Of a stretch of DNA of 64,000 nt, positions 56,460-64,000 are shown piece by piece. The notes beneath the pieces are model-generated. The model saw nothing but the letters and a program-made list of their open reading frames with translations. It ran no database searches and was not told where the DNA came from. Origin of the DNA: Lentzea guizhouensis (GTDB lineage: Bacteria > Actinomycetota > Actinomycetes > Mycobacteriales > Pseudonocardiaceae); assembly GCF_001701025.1 (NCBI RefSeq), contig NZ_CP016793.1, positions 3,410,001-3,474,000 of the forward strand, in the 5' to 3' direction. How positions within the stretch are numbered: the stretch's first letter is position 1; each line of letters begins with the position of its first letter. Both the position numbers and the translations under genes were made by a program.

Positions 56460-57772
56460 GGAAACGGGTTCTCGGCATCGCGTTCCTCCTGGCGATCGCG
56501 ATGTTCCTCTCGCTCACGGTGGCGCTCTACAAGGACGCCTTCGGCGACTACGTGAAGGTCACGCTCAAGACCGACCACATCGGCAACCAGCTGCTGACCG
56601 CGAGCGACGTCAAGGTGCGCGGGCTGATCGTCGGTTCGGTGAAGGCCATCCGCACCACCGGTGACGGTGCCGAGCTGGAGCTCGCGCTGCTGCCGGACAA
56701 GGTCGAGCAGATCCCCGCCAACGTCAGCGCGCGCCTGCTGCCCAAGACGTTGTTCGGCGAGCGGTACGTGAACCTCGTGCTGCCGCCGCAGAAGGGCACC
56801 GCGATCAGGGAGGGCGCGGTCATCGAGCAGGACCGCACCAGCAGCGCGATCGAGCTCGAACGCGTGCTGAACAACCTGATGCCGGTGCTGCAGGCGATCC
56901 AGCCGGAGAAGCTCGCCACCACGCTCACCGCGTTGTCGCAGGCGCTCGACGGCCGCGGCAAGCCGCTCGGGGAGACGCTGGTGTCGCTGAACTCCTACCT
57001 CGGCGAGCTCAACCCGCAGCTGCCCGCGCTCAAGGAGAACATCACCAAGCTCGCCGACGTCGCGAACGTCTACTCCGACGCCGCGCCGGACCTGCTGCAG
57101 GCGCTCAACGACATGACCACGACGACCAAGACCGTCGTCGACCAGCGGGACAACCTGCTCGCGGTCTACGGCTCGCTGACCACCGGCTCGCAGGACCTCA
57201 CGAGCTTCCTGGCGGTCAACAAGAACAACATCATCCAGCTCGCCGGCACCGGCCGCCCGACGCTCGAGCTGCTCGCGAAGTACGCGCCCGAGTACCCGTG
57301 CCTGCTCAAGGGGCTCGCGGAGTTCAAGCCGGTCATCGACAAGGCGTTCGGCGTGGGCACCAACGAACCGGGCCTGCACATCACGCTGGAGATCACCAAC
57401 AACCGCGGCAAGTACAAGCCGAACCTCGACGAGCCCGAGTACGCCGACAAGCGCGGGCCCCGGTGCTACGACCTGATCCCGCGGCCGGACCCGTTCCCGC
57501 AGTACCCGCCGGAGGGCCCGGTCAAGGACGGCTCCAGCTCGCCGCCGCCCGCGCGCGTGGCGAACGACGGGATCCTGCCGCCGGCCACCGCGGGCAACGC
57601 GACCACGCCGTCGTCGGCCGGTGCGCTGAACCTCGCGAACTCACCGGAGGAGGCCAGGCTGGTCGCGGCGCTGTTCGGGCCGCGGATGGGCGTCGACCCG
57701 CAGGAGATGCCCGGCTGGTCGAGCCTGCTGCTCGGGCCGCTCGTGCGCGGGACGGAGGTGACGGTCAAGTGA
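56456..57772 (+). CDS. Mce family protein, MceA position
   Basis: MCE proteins form the periplasmic hydrophobic tunnel for lipids. The 438 residues have an N-terminal signal anchor (VLGIAFLLAIAMFLSLTVALY), an MCE domain (about residues 38-115, ASDVKVRGLIVGSVKAI) and a long helical region, then a proline-rich C-terminal tail with DPFPQYPPEGP. The first of six consecutive mce genes, each overlapping the next by four bases. Confidence 0.92.
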   Translation: MRKRVLGIAFLLAIAMFLSLTVALYKDAFGDYVKVTLKTDHIGNQLLTASDVKVRGLIVGSVKAIRTTGDGAELELALLPDKVEQIPANVSARLLPKTLFGERYVNLVLPPQKGTAIREGAVIEQDRTSSAIELERVLNNLMPVLQAIQPEKLATTLTALSQALDGRGKPLGETLVSLNSYLGELNPQLPALKENITKLADVANVYSDAAPDLLQALNDMTTTTKTVVDQRDNLLAVYGSLTTGSQDLTSFLAVNKNNIIQLAGTGRPTLELLAKYAPEYPCLLKGLAEFKPVIDKAFGVGTNEPGLHITLEITNNRGKYKPNLDEPEYADKRGPRCYDLIPRPDPFPQYPPEGPVKDGSSSPPPARVANDGILPPATAGNATTPSSAGALNLANSPEEARLVAALFGPRMGVDPQEMPGWSSLLLGPLVRGTEVTVK

Positions 57773-58800
57773 AAGGCGTGCTCGCCCCGCTGCTGAAGCT
57801 GATCACGTTCGCCGTGGTCACCATCCTCGCCACGACCCTGCTCGCGGTCACCATCGCCAACGTGAACCTGGCCGGCGCCACCGGGTACAAGGCGCGGTTC
57901 ACCGACGTCACCGCGCTCAACGAGGGCGACGACGTCCGCATCGCCGGCGTCCGGGTCGGGCAGGTCGACGAGATCCAGGTCGTCGACCGCAAGACCGCCG
58001 AGGTGACGTTCTCGATCGACGGCGACCGCGAGCTGCCGGAGGCGGTGACCGCGACCATCAAGTACCGCAACCTGGTCGGCCAGCGGTACATCGCGCTCGA
58101 GTCGGGCACCGGTGACACCAACGCGGTGCTGCCCGAGGGCGGCACGATCCCGTTGGAGCGCACGAAGGCCGCGCTCGACCTGACGGTGCTGTTCAACGGC
58201 TTCAAGCCGCTCTTCCAGGCGCTGTCGCCGGAGGACGTGAACAAGCTGTCGTTCGAGATCATCCAGGTGCTGCAGGGAGAGGGCGGCACGATCGACAGCC
58301 TGCTGCAGCACACGGCGTCGCTGACCAGCACGCTCGCCGGCAAGGACAAGGTGATCGGCGAGGTCGTCGACAACCTCAACCTCGCGCTGGACACCGTGAA
58401 CTCGCGCGGCGACGACCTGAACAACCTCGTGATCACGTTGCAGCAGCTGGTCTCCGGGCTCGCGCAGGACCGCCAGCCGATCGGTGAGGCGATCACCGCG
58501 CTCGGCGACCTGACCAACGCGACCGCGGGCCTGCTGGAGCAGGGCCGTGAGCCGTTGCGCAACGACATCGCGCAGCTCGGCATCGTCTCGAAGACGCTGG
58601 GGGACAACGAGGCGCTCGTCGAGGGCGTGCTCCAGCGGATGCCGAACAAGCTGGAGACGATCACCAGGACCGCGACCTACGGCTCGTGGTTCAACTTCTA
58701 CCTGTGCGAGGCCAGCGGCCAGATCGCCGTGCCGCCGGTCATCACCAATCCCATCCCGATCACGGCGTTGCCGGTGACACAGCAGAGGTGCCGCCGATGA
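57769..58800 (+). CDS. Mce family protein, MceB position
   Basis: The GTG at 57769 overlaps the preceding stop. The 343-residue protein has a signal anchor (LITFAVVTILATTLLAVTIA), an MCE domain (GDDVRIAGVRVGQVDEIQVV) and a helical tail with a conserved C-terminal Cys (FNFYLCEASG). Length and pattern match MceB of actinobacterial mce operons. Confidence 0.92.
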   Translation: MKGVLAPLLKLITFAVVTILATTLLAVTIANVNLAGATGYKARFTDVTALNEGDDVRIAGVRVGQVDEIQVVDRKTAEVTFSIDGDRELPEAVTATIKYRNLVGQRYIALESGTGDTNAVLPEGGTIPLERTKAALDLTVLFNGFKPLFQALSPEDVNKLSFEIIQVLQGEGGTIDSLLQHTASLTSTLAGKDKVIGEVVDNLNLALDTVNSRGDDLNNLVITLQQLVSGLAQDRQPIGEAITALGDLTNATAGLLEQGREPLRNDIAQLGIVSKTLGDNEALVEGVLQRMPNKLETITRTATYGSWFNFYLCEASGQIAVPPVITNPIPITALPVTQQRCRR

Positions 58801-59798
58801 AACAGCGCAACCCCATCGCCACCGGCGCGATCAGCCTGACGTTGATCGGGCTGCTGCTCCTGGCGGCGTTCTACTCCGACGACCTGCCGATCGTGGGCGG
58901 TGGCACGAGCTACGCGGCCGACTTCAGCGAGGCCGCCGGGCTGGTGCCGGGCAACGAGGTCCGCGTCGCCGGCGTGAAGGTCGGCAAGGTCACCAAGGTC
59001 AAGCTGAACGGCGACCGGGTGCGGGTGACGTTCAAGGTCAAGGACGCCTGGGTGGGCGACCGGACGACCGCGATGATCCGCATCAAGACGTTGCTGGGCC
59101 AGAAGTTCGTGGCGCTCGACCCGCAGGGCTCGCAGCCCCTCTCACCCGGCGACCCGATCCCGAAGGAACGCACGCTCGCGCCGTACGACGTGAACGAGGC
59201 GTTCAACGGGCTCGCGACGACCGTCGGCCAGATCGACACCAAGCAGCTCGCGGACAGCTTCACCGTGCTGTCGGAGACGTTCAAGAACTCGCCGGAGCAC
59301 GTCCGCGGCGCGCTGGACGGGCTGTCCGCGTTGTCGAAGACGATCTCCTCGCGCGACGAGCAGCTGGCGAAGCTGCTGGACAACACCCGGCAGCTGACGA
59401 AGACGCTGGCCGACCGCAACGCCGAGTTCGAGAAGCTGCTCGCCGACGGCAACCTGCTGCTGGGCGAGCTGCGCAAGCGGCGGGAGGCCATCAGCGCGGT
59501 GCTCAGCGGCACCCGTGACCTGGCGCGCGAGCTGTCCGGACTGGTCACGGACAACCAGAACCAGCTCAAGCCGGCGCTGGACCAGCTGAACAGGGTCACC
59601 ACGATCCTGGAGCGCAACCAGGAGAACCTCGACCGCAGCCTGGCGCTGATGGCGCCGTTCTACCGGGTGTTCGCGAACACCCTGGGCAACGGGCGCTGGT
59701 TCGACACCTACATCTGCGGTCTGCTGCCGCCCTCGGTGAACCTCGGCGTCGTCGGGTTCAACGAGGAAGGCTGCCTGCCTCCGGGGGTGCAGCGATGA
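58797..59798 (+). CDS. Mce family protein, MceC position
   Basis: The 333-residue protein has a signal anchor (GAISLTLIGLLLLAAFYS), an MCE domain (GNEVRVAGVKVGKVTKVKLN) and a helical region ending with YICGLLPPSVNLGVVG. The ATG overlaps the MceB-position stop (ATGA). Confidence 0.92.
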   Translation: MKQRNPIATGAISLTLIGLLLLAAFYSDDLPIVGGGTSYAADFSEAAGLVPGNEVRVAGVKVGKVTKVKLNGDRVRVTFKVKDAWVGDRTTAMIRIKTLLGQKFVALDPQGSQPLSPGDPIPKERTLAPYDVNEAFNGLATTVGQIDTKQLADSFTVLSETFKNSPEHVRGALDGLSALSKTISSRDEQLAKLLDNTRQLTKTLADRNAEFEKLLADGNLLLGELRKRREAISAVLSGTRDLARELSGLVTDNQNQLKPALDQLNRVTTILERNQENLDRSLALMAPFYRVFANTLGNGRWFDTYICGLLPPSVNLGVVGFNEEGCLPPGVQR

Positions 59799-60952
59799 CG
59801 ACGGTGGTGAACAGCAAGGCCGGCCGGTTCATCGCGATCGCGTGCGTGCTCGCGCTCGTGCTGACCGGCGCGCTGTGGTGGATCTTCAACGGCATGAACG
59901 GGCGCAAGGTGACCGCGCACTTCGCCGCGGCCGTCGGCGTCTACCCCGGCGGTGACGTGCGGGTGCTCGGCGTGAAGGTCGGCACCATCGACGAGGTCAC
60001 GCCGGAGGGCAAGACCGTGAAGGTCGTGTTCACCGTCGACCGCGACGTGCGGGTGCCGGAGAACGCGCAGGCCGTCGTGGTCTCGCCGAGCGTGGTCAGC
60101 GACCGGTACGTGCAGCTCTCGCCCGCCTACACCGGCGGGCCGACGATGGCCGACAACGCTGTGATCCCGCGCGAGCGCACCGCGACACCGGTCGAGCTGT
60201 ACTCGTCGCTGGACAAGCTCACGACCGCGCTGGGACCCAACGGCGCGAACGCCGACGGCGCGTTGGCGGACCTGCTGAACTCGGCGGCGAAGAACCTCGA
60301 GGGCAACGGCCAGGCGCTCAACGACACGCTGAAGAACCTCGGCCAGGCCACGCGCACGCTGTCCGGGTCCAAGGAGGACCTCTTCGCGACCGTGGACAAC
60401 CTGCAGAAGTTCACCGCGATGCTGGCCGCCAACGACAGCCAGGTGCGGGACCTCAACCGGCAGCTCGCGGACGTCTCGAAGCTGCTGGCCGACGAACGCG
60501 GTGACCTCGGTGCCGCGCTGAGCGAGCTGGCCACCGCGCTGGGCCAGGTGCAGGGGTTCATCAAGGACAACCGCGCCGGGCTGAAGTCCAACGTGGACAA
60601 GCTCGCGTCGATCACGCAGGTGCTCGTGAACCAGCGGGCGGCGCTCGCCGAGACGCTGGACGTGGCCCCGCTGGCGCTGGGCAACCTGCAGAACTCCTAC
60701 AACGCGGCGTCCGGCACGCTCGACACCCGCGCGAACATCAACGAGCTCAACCAGCCGCCGATCGTGCTGATCTGCAAGCTGGTGCAGCAGGCGACGCCGA
60801 ACAACGTGCCGCCGATCCTGGCGCAGACCTGCCGGCAGCTGGAGCCGTTGCTGAGCGGCGCGATCCCGTTGAAGTCGCCCGCCGAGGTGCTCGGAGACCT
60901 GAACGCGGGCAAGCTGCCGCTGCCCCTGCCGCTCGCGGGGGTGCCCCGGTGA
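59795..60952 (+). CDS. Mce family protein, MceD position
   Basis: The 385-residue protein has a signal anchor (AIACVLALVLTGALWWIFNG), an MCE domain (GGDVRVLGVKVGTIDEVTPE), an extended helical tunnel region and a proline/leucine-rich C-terminus (PLPLPLAGVPR). It starts by overlap with the previous stop. Confidence 0.92.
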   Translation: MTTVVNSKAGRFIAIACVLALVLTGALWWIFNGMNGRKVTAHFAAAVGVYPGGDVRVLGVKVGTIDEVTPEGKTVKVVFTVDRDVRVPENAQAVVVSPSVVSDRYVQLSPAYTGGPTMADNAVIPRERTATPVELYSSLDKLTTALGPNGANADGALADLLNSAAKNLEGNGQALNDTLKNLGQATRTLSGSKEDLFATVDNLQKFTAMLAANDSQVRDLNRQLADVSKLLADERGDLGAALSELATALGQVQGFIKDNRAGLKSNVDKLASITQVLVNQRAALAETLDVAPLALGNLQNSYNAASGTLDTRANINELNQPPIVLICKLVQQATPNNVPPILAQTCRQLEPLLSGAIPLKSPAEVLGDLNAGKLPLPLPLAGVPR

Positions 60953-62109
60953 AGAAGCTCCTCCTGGGTCTCACGGCGCTGGTGCTGGTTTCGGGCTGCG
61001 GCTCGGGCGGCTTCGACGGCGTCTACAACTTGCCGCTGCCCGGTGGTGCGGACGTGGGCGATCACCCTTACCGGGTGAAGGCGCGGTTCAAGGACGTGCT
61101 GGACCTGGTGCCGCAGGCCGGCGTAAAGGTCAACGACGTGCCGGTCGGCCGGGTGGAGCGGATCGACCTCGCCCCCGACGGCTGGACCGCCGAGGTCACG
61201 CTGCTCGTCAACGGCGACGTGCAGCTCCCGGCCAACGCGTACGCGAACCTGCGCCAGTCGGCGTTGCTCGGTGAGAAGTTCGTGGAGCTGGGCAAGCCTC
61301 CCAGAAATGATCAAACACAGGCGTCGGCGGGCAAGCTCGCGGACAACGCGACCATCCCGATCGAGCGGACCAACCGCAACCCCGAGGTCGAAGAGGTCTT
61401 CGGCGCGTTGTCGATGCTGCTCAACGGCGGTGGTGTCGCGCAGCTGCAGAACATCACCAAGGAGCTCAACGCCACCTTCGAGGGCAACGAGCAGGAGATC
61501 AAGGCGCTGCTCGGCAACCTCGACACGTTCGTCGGGGAGCTGGACGAGCACAAGGCGGAGATCGTCCGCGCGCTCGACTCGATGAACCGGCTCGCCGGCA
61601 CGCTGGCGCAGCAGCGGGACAAGATCTCCGTGGCGCTGACCGACCTGGAGCCGGGCCTGAAGGTGCTGGCCGAGCAGCGCACGCAGCTGGTGACGTTGCT
61701 GCAGTCGTTGACCAGGCTCTCCGACGTCGCGGTCGACACGGTGAACCGCAGCCGCGACGACATCGTGGCCAGCCTGAAGGCGTTGCAGCCGACGCTGACC
61801 AAGCTCGCCGAGTCGGGGCAGAACCTGCCGAAGTCGCTGGAGCTGCTGCTGACCTACCCGTTCCCGGACGCGGCGGTCGACGGCATCAAGGGCGACTACA
61901 CCAACGCGTTCATCGACCTGGACCTCAACCTGGGCAACGTCCTCGACAACCTGGGCCGGTCGCGGCAGACCCCGCTCGAGGGAATCCTGCCGCCGAGCCA
62001 GGGCACTCCGCTGCCGCTGCCGAACCTTCCACTGCCCGGCGTCGGCCAGGGCACCGGGTCGGGTCTCGGTGACATCCTCGGCGGCCTGCTGGGAGGTGGG
62101 CGCAAGTGA
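60949..62109 (+). CDS. Mce family lipoprotein, MceE position
   Basis: The GTG-initiated 386-residue protein differs from its neighbours by a lipoprotein signal: KLLLGLTALVLVSGCGSGG with lipobox LVSGC. The MCE domain (GVKVNDVPVGRVERIDLAP) and helices follow, then a Leu/Gly/Pro-rich tail. MceE proteins are the lipid-anchored members (LprK in mce1). Confidence 0.94.
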   Translation: MKKLLLGLTALVLVSGCGSGGFDGVYNLPLPGGADVGDHPYRVKARFKDVLDLVPQAGVKVNDVPVGRVERIDLAPDGWTAEVTLLVNGDVQLPANAYANLRQSALLGEKFVELGKPPRNDQTQASAGKLADNATIPIERTNRNPEVEEVFGALSMLLNGGGVAQLQNITKELNATFEGNEQEIKALLGNLDTFVGELDEHKAEIVRALDSMNRLAGTLAQQRDKISVALTDLEPGLKVLAEQRTQLVTLLQSLTRLSDVAVDTVNRSRDDIVASLKALQPTLTKLAESGQNLPKSLELLLTYPFPDAAVDGIKGDYTNAFIDLDLNLGNVLDNLGRSRQTPLEGILPPSQGTPLPLPNLPLPGVGQGTGSGLGDILGGLLGGGRK

Positions 62110-63332
62110 TCACGCGGGGGACCAAGCTCAAGGTCGTGGCGTTCGTGCTGGTCGCGCTGCTGGGCGTGTCGTACGTCAGCGCCAACTACGTGGGGCTCTT
62201 CCGGGCGTCGTCGACGGTCGTGACGATGCAGCTCGCCGACTCCGGTGGCATCTTCTCCAACGCCGAGGTCACCTACCGCGGTGTCACGATCGGCCGGGTC
62301 GGGCAGCTGCGGCTCACCGCCGACGGCGTCGAGGTCGACCTGGAGCTGGACGCGGACGCGCCGCGGGTGCCGGCCTCGACCGAGGCCGTGGTGGCCAACC
62401 GGTCGGCGGTCGGCGAGCAGTACGTGGACCTGCGGCCGAAGACGGACTCCGGGCCCTACCTGGAGGCCGGATCGGTCATCCCGCGGTCGGCGACCAAGAC
62501 GCCGCCGCCGGTGGACGGGCTGCTGACCAACCTCGACGCGTTCGCCACCTCGGTGCCGACGGACTCGTTGAAGGTCGTGGTCGACGAGCTGCACACGGCG
62601 TTCAACGGCACCGGGGGCGACCTGCAGGTGCTGATCGACAACACCGCGGCGTTCACGGCCGCGGCGCGCGAGCACCTGCCGCAGACCACGCAGCTGCTGC
62701 AGGACGGGCGGATCGTGCTGGCCACGCAGGCCGCGTCCGGTGGTGCCATCCGGTCGTTCAGCGGTGACCTGCGGTTGATCGCCGAGCAGCTGAAGGCCTC
62801 CGACGGCGACCTGCGGCGGTTGATCGTGGCCGTGCCGCCGGCGTCCGAGCAGGTGTCGGCGCTGCTGAAGGAGAGCGGGCCGAACCTCGGTGTGGTGTTC
62901 GCGAACCTGCTGACCACGTCGAACATCCTGGTGACGCGGCGGGACGGTTTGGAGCAGATCGCCGTGACGTACCCGATCGCCGTGGGTGGTGGCTTCACCG
63001 TGGCGCCCGGCGACGGGTCCGCGCACTTCGGGCTGGCGTTGAACGTGTTCGACCCGATGCCGTGCACGGTCGGGTACGAGGGCACCAAGATCCGGCCCGG
63101 CAACGACACCTCGCCCGCGCCGTTGAACACGCAGGCCTACTGCGCGCTGGCGCCGGGGAGTGCCACGTCGGTGCGCGGGTCGCAGAACGCTCCGTACGGC
63201 GGGACGCCGGTCGGCACCGCCGTCACCCAGCCGAGCCTGGAGCCGACCGGGCAGCAGGGCCAGGCCGCTGCGGAGGTGCCGCTGCTGACGTCGCTCGGCC
63301 AGCTGCTGGGCCTGCCAGAGGGGAAGAAGTAG
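62106..63332 (+). CDS. Mce family protein, MceF position
   Basis: The 408-residue protein has a signal anchor (VVAFVLVALLGVSYVSAN), an MCE domain (NAEVTYRGVTIGRVGQLRLT) and a helical part ending in a Gly/Gln-rich tail. Its TAG overlaps the start of the Mce-associated gene by one base, implying one transcript. Confidence 0.92.
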   Translation: MITRGTKLKVVAFVLVALLGVSYVSANYVGLFRASSTVVTMQLADSGGIFSNAEVTYRGVTIGRVGQLRLTADGVEVDLELDADAPRVPASTEAVVANRSAVGEQYVDLRPKTDSGPYLEAGSVIPRSATKTPPPVDGLLTNLDAFATSVPTDSLKVVVDELHTAFNGTGGDLQVLIDNTAAFTAAAREHLPQTTQLLQDGRIVLATQAASGGAIRSFSGDLRLIAEQLKASDGDLRRLIVAVPPASEQVSALLKESGPNLGVVFANLLTTSNILVTRRDGLEQIAVTYPIAVGGGFTVAPGDGSAHFGLALNVFDPMPCTVGYEGTKIRPGNDTSPAPLNTQAYCALAPGSATSVRGSQNAPYGGTPVGTAVTQPSLEPTGQQGQAAAEVPLLTSLGQLLGLPEGKK

Positions 63333-63847
63333 TGCGGATCTTCACGGCCAGGACGATGACGGCGGTCGCGGCGGTCCTCGCGGTGCTGACCTTCGGCTTC
63401 GCCGCGTACTTCGGCGTGGCCTGGTACGCGGCCGCGAACTCGGCGGAGTCGTCGTTCGCCTCGGCGCGCGACGAGGCCAGGCGCGCGGGCGAGGTCGGCA
63501 TCACGAACTTCCTGACGCTCGACTACCGCAAGGTCGACGAGGACCTGCAGCGCTGGCTGAGCTCCTCGACCGGCGAGCTGCGCGCCGAGATCGACAAGGA
63601 CAAGGACGCGCGCAAGAAGCAGCTCGTGGACGCCAAGTCGGTCACGACCTCGAAGGTCCTCGACGCCGCCGTCTCCGAGCTCGACGACCGCGCCGGCAGC
63701 GCCGAGCTGATCGCCGTGGTCGAGAGCACCGTGACGCCCGACGGCGGCCAGCAGGTCACCAAGATCAACCGGTACCTGACCAAGCTCACCCGCACGGACG
63801 ACGGCTGGAAGCTGAGCCAGCTGGGCCCGCTGCGGGCGGGCGTCTGA
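63332..63847 (+). CDS. Mce-associated membrane protein
   Basis: The GTG at 63332 gives 171 residues: one N-terminal helix (MTAVAAVLAVLTFGFAAYFG) and an extracytoplasmic domain with VGITNFLTLDYRKVDEDLQR and STVTPDGGQQVTKINRYLTKLT. These features match the Mam proteins encoded after mceF, thought to stabilise the Mce complex. The family assignment is by pattern and position. Confidence 0.85.
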   Translation: MRIFTARTMTAVAAVLAVLTFGFAAYFGVAWYAAANSAESSFASARDEARRAGEVGITNFLTLDYRKVDEDLQRWLSSSTGELRAEIDKDKDARKKQLVDAKSVTTSKVLDAAVSELDDRAGSAELIAVVESTVTPDGGQQVTKINRYLTKLTRTDDGWKLSQLGPLRAGV

Positions 63848-63895
63848 GCCCCGGTCCGGTTCCGTTTTCGGGCAGAGTTGATTGGACGAGTGCAC

Positions 63896-64000
63896 GTGCC
63901 CCCTTCCCGCCGCCGCCCCATCCCCACGCCGCCCGCAGGTGGCCGCCCGCGCGTGGCCGCCTGAACCGCCGCACCGCGGCCGAGCCGGTCGAAGCGGCGG
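63896..64000 (+). pseudogene. Second Mce-associated protein gene, 5' end, frameshifted and cut by window
   Basis: A GTG at 63896 starts VPPSRRRPIPTPPAGGRPRVAA and then meets a TGA at 63962. Adding one base near 63956-63962 restores RPRVAG-LNRRTAAEPVEA, the N-terminal basic, proline-rich head expected of the second Mam protein. The open frame then leaves the window. Either a one-base deletion in the assembly or a real inactivation. Confidence 0.55.

Overview
The window is high-G+C actinobacterial chromosome, most likely from a member of the Pseudonocardiales (Lentzea/Saccharothrix/Actinosynnema-like). This rests on the strong G/C bias at third codon positions, the frequent GTG starts, the many 4-base stop/start overlaps, and three syntenic blocks: a menaquinone-type geranylgeranyl reductase next to a complete nuoA-N operon, the block rpmG-hadA-hadB-tRNA-Trp-secE-nusG-rplK-rplA, and an mceG-yrbE-mce cluster downstream of rplJL. 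The taxon is inferred from gene order and protein resemblance, not from a search.

Layout. 1-1.3 kb: geranylgeranyl reductase. 1.4-17.2 kb: respiratory complex I operon nuoABCDEFGHIJKLMN, preceded by two near-perfect Rex (NADH-sensing) operators and a third palindrome, and followed by a long-chain polyprenyl diphosphate synthase. This part of the window covers menaquinone side-chain chemistry and NADH:menaquinone electron transfer. 18-19 kb: RarD/EamA transporter. 19.3-21.6 kb: a membrane-anchored acidic, proline-rich protein with peptide repeats and a C-terminal sunset-like domain, frameshifted by a 10-bp tandem duplication. 21.7-24.5 kb: korAB 2-oxoacid:ferredoxin oxidoreductase. 24.8-26.9 kb: enoyl-CoA hydratase, Lrp/AsnC regulator and divergent dimethylargininase. 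27-30.5 kb: MerR regulator, a long gene-poor stretch, small membrane proteins and a lytic transglycosylase.

30.5-33.2 kb: a LysR regulator divergent from a three-gene module (nuoB-like, nuoC-like, nuoI-like) with all Fe-S ligands but no nuoD, membrane or NADH-module partner. This is the most unusual gene set here. 33.2-41.2 kb: htpX, rmlA, yajQ, tRNA-Tyr, a 33-bp tandem repeat, an HxlR/imine-reductase/SDR/AhpD-like cassette, a GNAT acetyltransferase and a PhzF protein. 41.4-44 kb: membrane GGDEF(degenerate)-EAL phosphodiesterase. 44-48.4 kb: tRNA-Thr, tRNA-Met, rpmG, hadAB, tRNA-Trp, secE, nusG, rplK and rplA. 48.8-52.2 kb: GlxA-type regulator, a second imine reductase, a methyltransferase and a membrane protein. 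52.2-53.4 kb: L10 leader, rplJ and rplL. 53.8-64 kb: a complete Mce lipid-import locus (mceG ATPase, two YrbE permeases, MceA-F, Mce-associated proteins), running off the window.

Four reading frames are broken: nuoD near its C-terminus, nuoG in the middle, the sunset-domain gene, and a second Mce-associated gene at the window end. Three of these are small indels in conserved genes and may be assembly errors. The 10-bp duplication inside a coding repeat is more plausibly a real slippage event.
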